From NCBI GenBank assembly GCA_030613345.1, contig JAUWMD010000006.1:1-25548 (forward strand): a stretch of DNA of 25,548 nt, given 5' to 3'. The notes below the pieces were generated by a model, which saw only the letters and a list, made by a program, of their open reading frames with translations, was not told the DNA's origin and searched no databases. A program made the translations under genes and the position numbers. The first letter of the stretch is position 1; each line of letters opens with the position of its first letter. Of this stretch, positions 1-7,700 are shown piece by piece. This DNA is from Candidatus Krumholzibacteriota bacterium (GTDB lineage: Bacteria > Krumholzibacteriota > Krumholzibacteriia > Krumholzibacteriales > Krumholzibacteriaceae).

Positions 1-2
1 TG

Positions 3-854
3 TGCGATGTCGAGGTGGGCAGGTTTTCCGACGACGAGATCCGCATAAACATCAACGAGAACATCAGGGGCAAGGACGTGTTCATCATCCAGCCCACTCT
101 TCCTCCCGCCGATAACCTGCTCGAGCTCCTGATCCTCATCGATGCCTGCTACCGTGCCTCGGCGAACCGCATCACGGCCGTGATCCCGTATTATGGCTAC
201 GCGAGGCAGGACAGGAAGGACCAGCCGCGGGTCCCGATCACGGCAAAGCTCGTCGCCAACCTGATCGAGACAGCTGGAGCGCACAGGGTCCTGGCGCTCG
301 AGCTGCACGCCGCCCAGATCCAGGGATTTTTTGATATTCAGGTCGATAATCTTTTTGCGGCGCCCGTAATGCTTGAATATATTAAAGGGAAAAATTTCAA
401 GGACCTTACTGTCGTCTCGCCCGATGTCGGTGGGATAAAGATGGGCAGGGCTTTTGCCAAGAGGCTCGATGCGAACCTCGCGATCGTCGACAAGCGCAGG
501 ACCGGGACCGACGAATCCGAGGTGATGAACGTGATCGGAGAGGTTGCCGGCAGCGATATCATCATCCTCGACGATATCATCAGCACCGCCGGCACGATCA
601 CGCAGGCCGCCCAGGTTCTGAAGGACGCCGGGGCGGGCAGGATAATGGCGATGGCCACACATCCCGTATTCTCCGGAAAGGCCCTCAAAAAGCTGGAGAA
701 ATCCTGTATCGAAGAGACGGTGGTCACCAACTCGATCCCGTTTACAAACAACGGGGAGTGCAGCAAGATCAAGGTCCTCGACGTGGCGCCCCTGCTCGGG
801 GAGGCCATACGCAGGATCCATATGGAAGAATCGATCAGCATGCTGTTTGTATAG
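3..854 (+). CDS. prs: Ribose-phosphate pyrophosphokinase, 5' end missing
   Basis: Makes PRPP from ribose 5-phosphate and ATP in the cytoplasm; PRPP feeds purine, pyrimidine, His and Trp synthesis. The reading frame is already open at the window edge (Cys-Asp-Val-Glu precede VGRFSDDEI), so the true start lies upstream and about 30 N-terminal residues are missing; the GTG at 15 is an internal Val codon. Visible family motifs are the YARQDRK catalytic-loop region, ELHAAQIQGFF, VVSPDVGG and the PRPP-binding loop DDIISTAGT. In that loop Ser stands where many class I enzymes have Asp (DD-x-x-D-T-A/G-G-T); this looks like a tolerated variant. rplY follows after 13 nt, so co-transcription is likely. 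Confidence 0.96.
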   Translation, partial: CDVEVGRFSDDEIRININENIRGKDVFIIQPTLPPADNLLELLILIDACYRASANRITAVIPYYGYARQDRKDQPRVPITAKLVANLIETAGAHRVLALELHAAQIQGFFDIQVDNLFAAPVMLEYIKGKNFKDLTVVSPDVGGIKMGRAFAKRLDANLAIVDKRRTGTDESEVMNVIGEVAGSDIIILDDIISTAGTITQAAQVLKDAGAGRIMAMATHPVFSGKALKKLEKSCIEETVVTNSIPFTNNGECSKIKVLDVAPLLGEAIRRIHMEESISMLFV

Positions 855-867
855 CACGGAGGAAAAG

Positions 868-1536
868 ATGAAAACTATCAGGCTGAAGGCCCGCAAGCGG
901 TTAGAAGCAAACAAGAAGCACGTTCACAAACTGCGTAAGCAGGGGGAGATCCCGGGCGTTCTCTATGGACACAAGAAGGGCTCCATCCATCTGGCAGTGC
1001 CCGAGCACGAGTTCTGGACGATTCTTCACAACGCAACGAGCGAGCATCTGATCTTAGATCTCGACATCGAGGGAGCGGACATCGACCAACAGATAACGCT
1101 CGTCCGGGACGTCCAGCACCACCCCGTCTCAGGCGACGTTCTCCATGTCGATTTCCAGAGGATATCGATGGACGAGGATATCAAGGTCGGCGTTCCCGTG
1201 CTCCTCGCCGGAACGCCCAGGGGAGTGAAGGAGTTCGGCGGTATTCTCGATCACGGCGTCCGGGAGGTCATGGTCAAAACGACGGCTGCCATGGTCCCCG
1301 AGAATCTCGAGATCGACGTCACGTCGCTGATGATCGGCGAGACGATCCATATCTCGGACCTTGTGAAGCTCTATCCTGGCATCGATTTCCTCGATGAAGG
1401 AAATATCAACCTTGCCCACATATCTCCGCCGACGAAGATGGAGGTCGAAGCGGAAGCCGTGGAAGGCGAGGAAGAAGTCGCCGAGGGCGCCGAAGAGGGC
1501 GAAGCTGCCGCCGAAGAGGGCGGAGAGGAAGCCTGA
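868..1536 (+). CDS. rplY: Large ribosomal subunit protein bL25, CTC form
   Basis: Binds 5S rRNA in the central protuberance of the 50S subunit. The 222-residue length marks the long CTC (general stress) form: an N-terminal 5S-binding beta-barrel at about residues 1-90 (contains GEIPGVLYG), a C-terminal beta domain at about 95-185 (VDFQRI, VPVLLAGTPRGVKEFGG), then a Glu/Ala/Gly-rich acidic tail from about 188 to the end. The ATG at 868 follows a GGAGG box (858-862) at good spacing; the earlier TTG at 847 lies inside prs and would add a non-homologous extension. It sits between prs and pth, a common bacterial order. Confidence 0.95.
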   Translation: MKTIRLKARKRLEANKKHVHKLRKQGEIPGVLYGHKKGSIHLAVPEHEFWTILHNATSEHLILDLDIEGADIDQQITLVRDVQHHPVSGDVLHVDFQRISMDEDIKVGVPVLLAGTPRGVKEFGGILDHGVREVMVKTTAAMVPENLEIDVTSLMIGETIHISDLVKLYPGIDFLDEGNINLAHISPPTKMEVEAEAVEGEEEVAEGAEEGEAAAEEGGEEA

Positions 1537-1542
1537 TAACGG

Positions 1543-2133
1543 ATGCCGGAGATCACTCTTGTTCTCGGACTGGGCAATCCGGGGCAGGAATACGCCGGCA
1601 CGAGGCACAATCTCGGTTACGATACTCTCGATACGCTCTCGGGGCGTTACAGGCTCGGCTGGAAGGACCGCGGCGGGATCGCGCTGGAGACCCGCTGGCG
1701 ATTCGCCGGCCGACATGTCACGCTTCTAAAGCCCCTAACATTCATGAATCTCTCGGGGGATGCGCTGAAGATCACGGGCACTTCCCCCGATTCCATTCTG
1801 GTCGTCTGCGATGACATCCACCTGCCCGTCGGCCTTATTAGAATTCGGGCCGGTGGAGGCAGCGGCGGGCACCGCGGTCTCGAATCGGTGGCCGGAACCT
1901 TCGGGACCCCGGAATTCGCGCGGTTGAGGCTCGGAGCCGGCCCGGCGCCTCCGGGAGCGCTCTGGAGCGATTTTGTGCTGGAGGAGTTTGGCGTGGACGA
2001 GGCCGGCCCGGTGCGTGAGATGGTCGACGATGCCGCGGCGGCGGTGGAACTGATTCTGATACAGGGCCTTGGCGCCGCACAGAGGCGATACAACCGTAAA
2101 GCGCCCAGCGGCGGTGCGGCCGGGGACGTGTGA
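1543..2133 (+). CDS. pth: Peptidyl-tRNA hydrolase
   Basis: Cleaves peptidyl-tRNAs released from stalled ribosomes and recycles tRNA in the cytoplasm. The protein has 196 residues, normal for the family. Visible motifs are GLGNPG (Asn12), the catalytic His in TRHNLG (His22), LTFMNLSG (Asn69) and the VCDD segment whose Asp90 corresponds to the catalytic Asp. In the GGSGGH-x-GL motif the residue after His is Arg111 where E. coli Pth has Asn114. The ATG lies 6 nt after the rplY stop, so it shares the prs-rplY transcript. The C-terminal 20 residues are Ala/Gly/Arg-rich and not conserved in the family. Confidence 0.96.
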   Translation: MPEITLVLGLGNPGQEYAGTRHNLGYDTLDTLSGRYRLGWKDRGGIALETRWRFAGRHVTLLKPLTFMNLSGDALKITGTSPDSILVVCDDIHLPVGLIRIRAGGGSGGHRGLESVAGTFGTPEFARLRLGAGPAPPGALWSDFVLEEFGVDEAGPVREMVDDAAAAVELILIQGLGAAQRRYNRKAPSGGAAGDV

Positions 2134-2184
2134 ACGGACCCGAAGCGAAGACTGACGAACAGGCCGAAAACAGCCATGGCGGGG

Positions 2185-2213
2185 TTGACTCAGCATGGCG
2201 GATCTGCTATATT
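2185..2213 (+). promoter_or_regulatory. Sigma70-type promoter for rpsF-rpsR-rplI
   Basis: TTGACT at 2185-2190 and TATATT at 2208-2213 are separated by exactly 17 nt, a near-consensus housekeeping promoter. Transcription should start near 2220, giving a leader of about 100 nt before rpsF. It lies in the only sizeable gap of the translation-gene block. Confidence 0.75.
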
Positions 2214-2258
2214 TCGGCTCCGTGTCGATCTTTACAGAGGCACGGTACATAAATCCCT

Positions 2259-2288
2259 ACCTTTCCATCCACCCCGGACAGGGAAGGT
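2259..2288 (+). promoter_or_regulatory. Leader hairpin, candidate S6:S18 autoregulatory site
   Basis: An 8-bp stem pairs ACCTTTCC (2259-2266) with GGGAAGGT (2281-2288), including one G-U pair, around a 14-nt loop containing CCCCGG. A hairpin with a CCG element in rpsF leaders is known to bind the S6:S18 complex and repress the operon. The match here is by position and general shape only; I could not align it to the family consensus. Confidence 0.4.
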
Positions 2289-2317
2289 CGAATGAGTCCG
2301 AAGGGAGGAGCAAATCC

Positions 2318-2659
2318 ATGCGTGCCTATGAGTGCGTTTATATCCTCGAACCATCCCTCGAAGAACTCGCCGTAAAGGAAAAGACGGAGAAGTTCAACGA
2401 GATCGTCACCTCCAGGGGAGGAACGGTCCGCAAGATCGATCTCTGGGGCAAGCGGAAGCTTGCCTACCCGATCGACAAGCGCTTCGAGGGCAGTTACATC
2501 CTCATGTGTTTCGACGGCGACAACGATATCCTGAACGAGCTCAACCGTGTCTACCGGTTCGACGACATGGTACTCAGGCATCAGATCGTCATCGACGAGA
2601 ATCCCGTGACCGAACAGCCGGCCGAGGAGCCCGCCGGCGAAACTGAGGAGACAGGATAA
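2318..2659 (+). CDS. rpsF: Small ribosomal subunit protein bS6
   Basis: Binds 16S rRNA in the 30S platform as a complex with bS18. The protein has 113 residues. The family pattern is clear: MRAYECVYILEP at the N-terminus, GGTVRKIDLWGKRKLAYPI and the RFDDMVLRH strand. A short acidic tail (about 98-113, rich in Glu, Pro and Thr) follows. The ATG at 2318 has a strong GGGAGGAG site at 2303-2310; an in-frame upstream start at 2195 would fall inside the promoter and is rejected. First gene of rpsF-rpsR-rplI; the ssb gene often found between rpsF and rpsR is absent. Confidence 0.96.
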   Translation: MRAYECVYILEPSLEELAVKEKTEKFNEIVTSRGGTVRKIDLWGKRKLAYPIDKRFEGSYILMCFDGDNDILNELNRVYRFDDMVLRHQIVIDENPVTEQPAEEPAGETEETG

Positions 2660-2919
2660 TGCCGAAGACGTCATCAAGGGGAAAGAAGAAGAAAAAGGAG
2701 AAGAGGACCACCAACAAGCCGTGCAGGTTCTGCGCGGACAAGTTGACGATCGACTACAAGAACGAGGTCCTTCTCAGAAGGTTTGTCACGGACAGAGGAA
2801 AGATCACCCCGCGCAGGATCACCGGGACGTGCGCCAGACACCAGAGGGCGCTCGCCCAGGCCATCAAGCGTGCGAGGGCTATCGCCCTTCTGCCGTTCGT
2901 GAAGATATACTACCGGTAG
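2659..2919 (+). CDS. rpsR: Small ribosomal subunit protein bS18
   Basis: Pairs with bS6 on the 30S platform. The protein has 86 residues. After a Lys-rich N-terminal extension (residues 1-20, with five consecutive Lys) comes the conserved core: PCRFCADK with a CxxC pair, IDYKN, the RGKITPRRITGTCARHQR block and ALLPFV near the C-terminus. The ATG overlaps the rpsF stop by one base (TAATG), so the two genes are probably translationally coupled. Confidence 0.96.
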   Translation: MPKTSSRGKKKKKEKRTTNKPCRFCADKLTIDYKNEVLLRRFVTDRGKITPRRITGTCARHQRALAQAIKRARAIALLPFVKIYYR

Positions 2920-2931
2920 GGAGACAGGAAT

Positions 2932-3375
2932 ATGGAGATCATTCTTACGACGTCCGTCGAGGGCCTAGGTGACCGCGGCGACATCGTCAAGGTGAAGGAC
3001 GGTTACGCGAGGAACTACCTTCTGCCGCAAAAGATGGCCCTTCCCGCTACCAAGGCGATGAAGAAGGTCATGAATCAAGAGAACAAACTTCGTGACATCA
3101 GGGGCGACAAGGAAAAACGGTCCATCCTCGAGATGGCCAGGAAGATGAAGGATATCTCGGTCACGATCGTGGTGCAGGCCGGGGAAGAGGACAAGCTCTA
3201 CGGTTCGGTCGGCGATCACGACATCGCGCGCGCCATAGCCGAGCAGGGATTCAAAGTCGACCACAACATGGTGAAGCTCGAGGAACACATCAAGCTTCTC
3301 GGTGTATATACGGTGCCGGTCCAGCTTCACAGGGAAGTCGAGGTCCAGGTCAAGGTCTGGGTCGTCAAGGAGTAG
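2932..3375 (+). CDS. rplI: Large ribosomal subunit protein bL9
   Basis: A 50S protein that binds 23S rRNA near the L1 stalk and reaches toward neighbouring ribosomes. The protein has 147 residues, typical for the family. The N-terminal domain has the signature VEGLGDRGDIVKVKDGYARN followed by YLLPQ-KMALPAT; a charged connecting helix (about 45-75) leads to the C-terminal domain with KLYGSVG and IKLLGVY. The ATG follows a GGAGACAGG site 12 nt after rpsR. Last gene of the ribosomal protein operon. Confidence 0.96.
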   Translation: MEIILTTSVEGLGDRGDIVKVKDGYARNYLLPQKMALPATKAMKKVMNQENKLRDIRGDKEKRSILEMARKMKDISVTIVVQAGEEDKLYGSVGDHDIARAIAEQGFKVDHNMVKLEEHIKLLGVYTVPVQLHREVEVQVKVWVVKE

Positions 3376-3455
3376 TCCGCGGCCCGCGGGCCATAGCCCT
3401 CGATCGCCGTACCGGAGATACAAAGGGTACCAATCGGAGCGAAGGGAGGCCGGTC

Positions 3456-4838
3456 ATCGAACTGCCCGGAAAGATATTCAGGGAATACGATATCCGCGGG
3501 CTCGTCGACGTGGATCTGACGCCCGGGGGTGTAAATGGCCTCGGCCTGGCCATAGCTTCCACATTCGTGCGCGAAGGGATCACAAGCGCCGTGGTCGGCA
3601 GGGATGTCAGGCTCAGCAGCGATCTATACTTCGCGGCCCTCACCGATGGTCTCCTGGCGGGGGGGATAGACATCGTTGACGTCGGCGTGGTCCCGACCCC
3701 CGTATTCTATTTTGCCGCGAAGAAGTGGGAGATAAAGGGCGGAGTCATGATCACGGCGAGCCACAATCCCGCCGAATTCAACGGCTTCAAGGTCCTCCGC
3801 GGAGAGGGCACGATCTACGGAGCGGACATAACGGAGCTCCACGGTCTTCAGGGCGGCGTCTCCCCGGCTGAGAAGAGGGGAACGATGACCGCGAGGGAAG
3901 TGACAACTGAATATATCGACTACGTCACAGGCAACATTCATCTCGAGAGACCCGTGCGTTTCGCCGCCGACGGCGGTAATGCCACTGCGGGTCTCGCGGC
4001 GCCGGAGCTCTTCCGGAAGCTCGGGTGCGATCCGGTCCTTCTGTACATGGAACCAGACGGGAATTTCCCCAACCACCACCCTGACCCTACCGTCGCGAAG
4101 AACCTCGTCGACCTGAAGAAGGCCGTCCTTGACGGTGGACTGGAGCTCGGAATAGGTTTCGACGGCGACTCCGACAGGATCGGCGTGATCGACGAGAAGG
4201 GCGAGATCATCTGGGGCGACACTCTTCTCGCCCTGTACGCGAGGGACGTCCTTGCCGACAATCCCGGCTCCGCGGTGATCTTCGAGGTGAAGTGTTCCAA
4301 GGCGCTCCCTGAAGAGATTGAGAAGCACGGCGGCAGGCCGATAATGTGGAAGACGGGACATTCGCTCATCAAGAAGAAGATGCGCGACGAGAACGCTCCG
4401 CTCGCCGGCGAGATGAGCGGACACCAGTTCTTCGCCGACAGGTATTTCGGGTTCGACGATGCGATATACGCCGCGTGCAGGATACTGGAAATCGTCTCAA
4501 AGAGCGATTTGAGCCTGAGCGAGATGCTTGCCGACTATCCGAAATACGAGAGCACACCCGAGATAAGGGTCGAGTGCGAGGACGAGAGGAAGTTCGACGT
4601 AGTCAGGCAGGTCACCGAGCATTTCAGAAAAACTAACGAGGTAAACGATATCGACGGCGCCAGGGTCGATTTCGAGAAGGGCTGGGGGTTGCTCAGGGCC
4701 TCGAATACACAGCCCGTGCTTGTTCTCAGATTCGAGGCGGCCGACAGGGAATCTCTCGAGGAAATACGCAAGGCCTTCGCCGACGCGCTGGCCGACCACA
4801 TAGACGTTTCCGGACTGTACTCTGATCAAGGCGCCTGA
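3456..4838 (+). CDS. Phosphomannomutase/phosphoglucomutase, non-standard start
   Basis: Interconverts hexose 6- and 1-phosphates through an enzyme phosphoserine, probably mannose for GDP-mannose and possibly glucose as well (AlgC/ManB-like). From codon 3456 the protein has 460 residues and the four family motifs fall where expected: phosphoserine Ser102 in TASHNP, metal loop DGDSDR at 236-241, sugar-binding GEMSGH at 318-323 and phosphate-binding RASNT at 414-418. Conserved N-terminal sequence (LPGKIFREYDIRG) lies upstream of the first GTG (3510), so that start is too late. No ATG, GTG or TTG occurs in this frame between the rplI stop and that region. ATC at 3456, 6 nt after GGGAGG (3444-3449), is the best-placed initiator; CTG at 3462 is the alternative. 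The next gene uses its product. Confidence 0.93.
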   Translation: MELPGKIFREYDIRGLVDVDLTPGGVNGLGLAIASTFVREGITSAVVGRDVRLSSDLYFAALTDGLLAGGIDIVDVGVVPTPVFYFAAKKWEIKGGVMITASHNPAEFNGFKVLRGEGTIYGADITELHGLQGGVSPAEKRGTMTAREVTTEYIDYVTGNIHLERPVRFAADGGNATAGLAAPELFRKLGCDPVLLYMEPDGNFPNHHPDPTVAKNLVDLKKAVLDGGLELGIGFDGDSDRIGVIDEKGEIIWGDTLLALYARDVLADNPGSAVIFEVKCSKALPEEIEKHGGRPIMWKTGHSLIKKKMRDENAPLAGEMSGHQFFADRYFGFDDAIYAACRILEIVSKSDLSLSEMLADYPKYESTPEIRVECEDERKFDVVRQVTEHFRKTNEVNDIDGARVDFEKGWGLLRASNTQPVLVLRFEAADRESLEEIRKAFADALADHIDVSGLYSDQGA

Positions 4839-4888
4839 TGACCGGGCGTGACGCACCCATCGACCGGGCGGTGAACAGGGGGTAGCCC

Positions 4889-5959
4889 TTGTACGCAGCG
4901 ATTCTCGCAGGAGGAAAAGGAAAGAGGTTCTGGCCGGCCAGTACGGTCGAGAAGCCGAAGCAGTTCCTCGATATCACGGGAGAGGGCAGCATGCTTTCCC
5001 TCACGTGGAAGCGTATGCGCTCATTTCTCCCGGCGGAACGGATACTCCTGCTGACGGCGGCCGATCAGGTCGACGCGGTCAGGCGGGACCTCCCGGAACT
5101 CCCCGTCGAAAATCTGTTCGCCGAACCTGCCTCCCGCAATACCGCTCCGTCGCTCGCCGCTGCCGCGATCATGGTACGCGCGCGGGGTACCGCCGACACG
5201 GTCCTGTGCTGTCCTTCCGATCATCTGATTACCGATGAGGCAGGATTCGAATCGGCCGTGCATATTGCGGCGGTTGCGGCGCAAAGCAGGGATGTCCTCG
5301 TAACATTCGGAATCGAACCTGCAGCTCCTGCTACAGGATACGGATATATTGAGACTTCAGGTCCGGCTCCTGACGGGGGAGCCTCCATTCACGTTGAAGT
5401 GAAGGGATTCCATGAAAAACCCGATCTTGAGACGGCCCGGCGCTATCTGGAAAGCGGGAACTATTACTGGAACAGCGGGATCTTCGTCTGGAGGCCGTCG
5501 GTCTTTATCGAGGCGTGGGACAGGTTTCTTCCGGAGGGCAGCAAACTCCTGCAAAAGCTGGAAACCGCCGCGGTGGATGGCTGTCTCAACGAAGTTGCCG
5601 AGGAACAATACGGTTTTATGCCGTCCATCTCGGTTGACTTCGGAATCCTGGAGAAGGCCGGTAATGTGGTCGTCGTGCCCGTCTCCTTCGGGTGGAGCGA
5701 CGTCGGCTCGTGGGATGCTCTGGAAGAGATCCTGCCGAAGGACGCCGCCGGCAATGCCAGGGCGGGAGAGATGGAACTAGTCGATTCGAAAGGCAACATC
5801 ATTTACAATCCCGACGGCTTTACCGCGACGATAGGCGTCGATGACGTCATCGTGGCGGTCAGCGGTGGGCGGGTCCTCGTCTGCAGAAAGGGCGAAAGCC
5901 AGAGGGTCCGCGAGATCCTGGATAGACTGGAAGAAAAGGAAGGGAAAAAGCACCCGTAA
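4889..5959 (+). CDS. manC: Mannose-1-phosphate guanylyltransferase
   Basis: Joins GTP and mannose 1-phosphate to give GDP-mannose, used for polysaccharide and glycan synthesis. The protein has 356 residues with the nucleotidyltransferase signature at the extreme N-terminus (LAGGKGKRFWPAS, then KPKQFL), followed by the FAEPASRNTAPS and PSDHLI motifs, a GYGYIE element near 150, and NYYWNSGIF in the sugar-binding region. It is the short form, without the C-terminal phosphomannose isomerase domain of AlgA-type bifunctional enzymes. A TAG lies in frame just upstream (4883), so TTG at 4889, 6 nt after a GGGGG run, is the only reasonable start. It pairs functionally with the preceding mutase. Confidence 0.9.
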   Translation: MYAAILAGGKGKRFWPASTVEKPKQFLDITGEGSMLSLTWKRMRSFLPAERILLLTAADQVDAVRRDLPELPVENLFAEPASRNTAPSLAAAAIMVRARGTADTVLCCPSDHLITDEAGFESAVHIAAVAAQSRDVLVTFGIEPAAPATGYGYIETSGPAPDGGASIHVEVKGFHEKPDLETARRYLESGNYYWNSGIFVWRPSVFIEAWDRFLPEGSKLLQKLETAAVDGCLNEVAEEQYGFMPSISVDFGILEKAGNVVVVPVSFGWSDVGSWDALEEILPKDAAGNARAGEMELVDSKGNIIYNPDGFTATIGVDDVIVAVSGGRVLVCRKGESQRVREILDRLEEKEGKKHP

Positions 5960-5984
5960 GGTCTGCCGAACTAAGGAGGAACAG

Positions 5985-7196
5985 ATGTCGAAGAGAATCA
6001 TGACTTTCGCGGCGATGGCGATGGTGATCGCAGCGGTCCTGGTTTCCTGCTCCGAGAAGGACGATAAGCTCGAGGTCAACCAGGGCCTGGACGCGAGGGT
6101 AGGCGATTCGAAGATGACTACAAAGGAGATCGATGACAAGTTCGAGTCGATGGCCCCGCAGGTCAAGTCACGTTACAAGGGCAGGGAAGGCCGCGCGAAA
6201 TTCGTGGACGCCATGATTGACGAGGAGCTCCTCTACATCGCGGCCGTGGATTCTGATCTCAGGTACGACGAAGAGGTGAAGGAGAAGATCAGGCAGGCGG
6301 AAAAGAACATCCTGATCGCCTCCTATTTCGACATGATGATCAGACAGAAGGTCGAAGTGACCGACGAGGAGATCGAGAAGTATTACAACGACCACTGGGA
6401 AGAGTTCATGAACAGGGCGATCATCAAGGCCCAGCACGCCATCTCCAAGGACAGCATGAAGGTCGTCGAATGGAAGAAGCGTATCGACGACGGCGAGAAG
6501 TTCAACAAGATCGCTAAATACGAGAGTGAGGACCCTACGACCTCTATCAACAACGGCGATCTCGGGTATTTCAATCCCGGTGGATACGTCAAGTTCTACG
6601 GGGAGTCGAAGGAGTTCTCCGATCAGGTGAGACATCTCGAGATCAGCGAGGTGAGCGACATCATCGTCACGGAAAAGGGATATTCGCTCGTCAAGATCAA
6701 CGACAAGAAGCCGGAGAACATCAAGCCCCTGTCAGAGGTCAGAATTAATATCTTCGACCAGCTCCGCAACGAAAGGGCCAAGGCCAACATCGATCGGGAG
6801 CTCGTCAGACTGAGGGAAAAGTATAAGCCCGTCAACTTCGTCAGGGAAGATATCATCGAGACGACGCGGACTCCCGAGGAGCTGTGGGAGATCGCCCAGG
6901 AAGAGGATGCCAATTACACGAGGATCCAGTACTACAGGAATCTCGTGAACAAGTATCCCGATCACAAGTACGCACCGCAGGCGCTCTTCATGATCGGTTT
7001 CGTGTATGCCGAGGAGGTCATGAATCTCGTGCAGGCGAGAAGGGTATTCAAAGAGCTGCTCAAGAAGTACCCCGATTCGGAAGTAGCCGAGTCGGCGGAG
7101 TGGATGATAGAGAACCTCAATAAATCTCACCCGAAATTCGAGTCGGTCGATGACATAAAGGAGCGGATGGAGGAAGGTGGGGACGGGAAGGACTGA
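5985..7196 (+). CDS. Lipoprotein with PpiC peptidyl-prolyl isomerase and TPR regions
   Basis: Probable periplasmic folding factor of the SurA/PrsA type. The protein has 403 residues. A lipoprotein signal (residues 1-22, lipobox LVSC, lipidated Cys22) is followed by a SurA-like helical N-domain (about 35-145) and a parvulin domain (about 147-245; KAQHAIS with the usual His, NNGDLGYF and GYSLVKIND). A C-terminal segment (about 300-390) has two TPR/YbgF-like helical repeats with the pattern 'YRNLVNKYPDHKYA... FKELLKKYPDSEVAESA'. The ATG at 5985 follows AAGGAGGA; the longer frame from 5841 runs inside manC and is rejected. Parvulin plus TPR in one lipoprotein is less common than SurA itself. Confidence 0.88.
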   Translation: MSKRIMTFAAMAMVIAAVLVSCSEKDDKLEVNQGLDARVGDSKMTTKEIDDKFESMAPQVKSRYKGREGRAKFVDAMIDEELLYIAAVDSDLRYDEEVKEKIRQAEKNILIASYFDMMIRQKVEVTDEEIEKYYNDHWEEFMNRAIIKAQHAISKDSMKVVEWKKRIDDGEKFNKIAKYESEDPTTSINNGDLGYFNPGGYVKFYGESKEFSDQVRHLEISEVSDIIVTEKGYSLVKINDKKPENIKPLSEVRINIFDQLRNERAKANIDRELVRLREKYKPVNFVREDIIETTRTPEELWEIAQEEDANYTRIQYYRNLVNKYPDHKYAPQALFMIGFVYAEEVMNLVQARRVFKELLKKYPDSEVAESAEWMIENLNKSHPKFESVDDIKERMEEGGDGKD

Positions 7197-7200
7197 CATC

Positions 7201-7680
7201 ATGATTATGAAAGATGTATATGTCAGCGGGATCGCCCTCGACCGTGAGAGGGAATTCCCCGTGGTCCTGATCAGGTCGGAAGCGGGCGAGGAAGTCCTGC
7301 CGATCTGGATCGGTGCCGCGGAGGCCACTGCCATATACATGGTCCTGGCGGGGAAGACGTTCGAGCGACCGATGACGCACGATCTACTAAAGCTCGTCGT
7401 AGAGGAGCTGGGAGGCGAGGTGAGGGGGATCGAGATAACCGGCATCCACGAGGACACCTATTTCGCGAGGATCGTACTCGGCCGGGGCGAGGAGCTGTTT
7501 TACATCGATGCGCGTCCGAGTGACGCGATAGCACTGGCCCTGAGATCGGGATCGGTGATCCGTGTCGAGGAAGAGCTGTTCGAGAAATACAAGAAAATCC
7601 TGCGGATCGGGAAGGCCGACGGCGACAGCGGCGGCGAAGGCCTCGAGGAGATCGATCCCGGGGAGCTCGAGGGGATCTGA
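7201..7680 (+). CDS. Bifunctional nuclease family protein (DUF151/BFN)
   Basis: Belongs to the BFN domain family; plant members have RNase and DNase activity, while the bacterial role is not settled. The protein has 159 residues. Visible pattern: VVLIRSEAGEEVLPIWIG near the N-terminus, EATAIYMVL, RPMTHDLL, and the conserved IDARPSDAIALALR segment near residues 101-114. A Gly/Glu-rich tail ends the protein. The ATG at 7201 lies 4 nt after the preceding stop; ATG 7207 is possible, and an upstream GTG at 7177 would overlap the previous gene. The gene sits between two envelope lipoproteins and shares their transcript. Confidence 0.87.
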   Translation: MIMKDVYVSGIALDREREFPVVLIRSEAGEEVLPIWIGAAEATAIYMVLAGKTFERPMTHDLLKLVVEELGGEVRGIEITGIHEDTYFARIVLGRGEELFYIDARPSDAIALALRSGSVIRVEEELFEKYKKILRIGKADGDSGGEGLEEIDPGELEGI

Positions 7681-7700
7681 AAGGGCAGGGAAGGAAAGTT

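Noticed and set aside
1441..1533. Imperfect GAA/GCC-rich repeats at the end of rplY as a possible DNA repeat
   Set aside because: They simply encode the Glu/Ala-rich acidic tail common in bL25 CTC proteins.
3376..3455. GC-rich inverted repeat after rplI as a terminator
   Set aside because: A stem (CCGCGG/CCCGCGGG region) is possible but no T-tract follows, so I do not call it.
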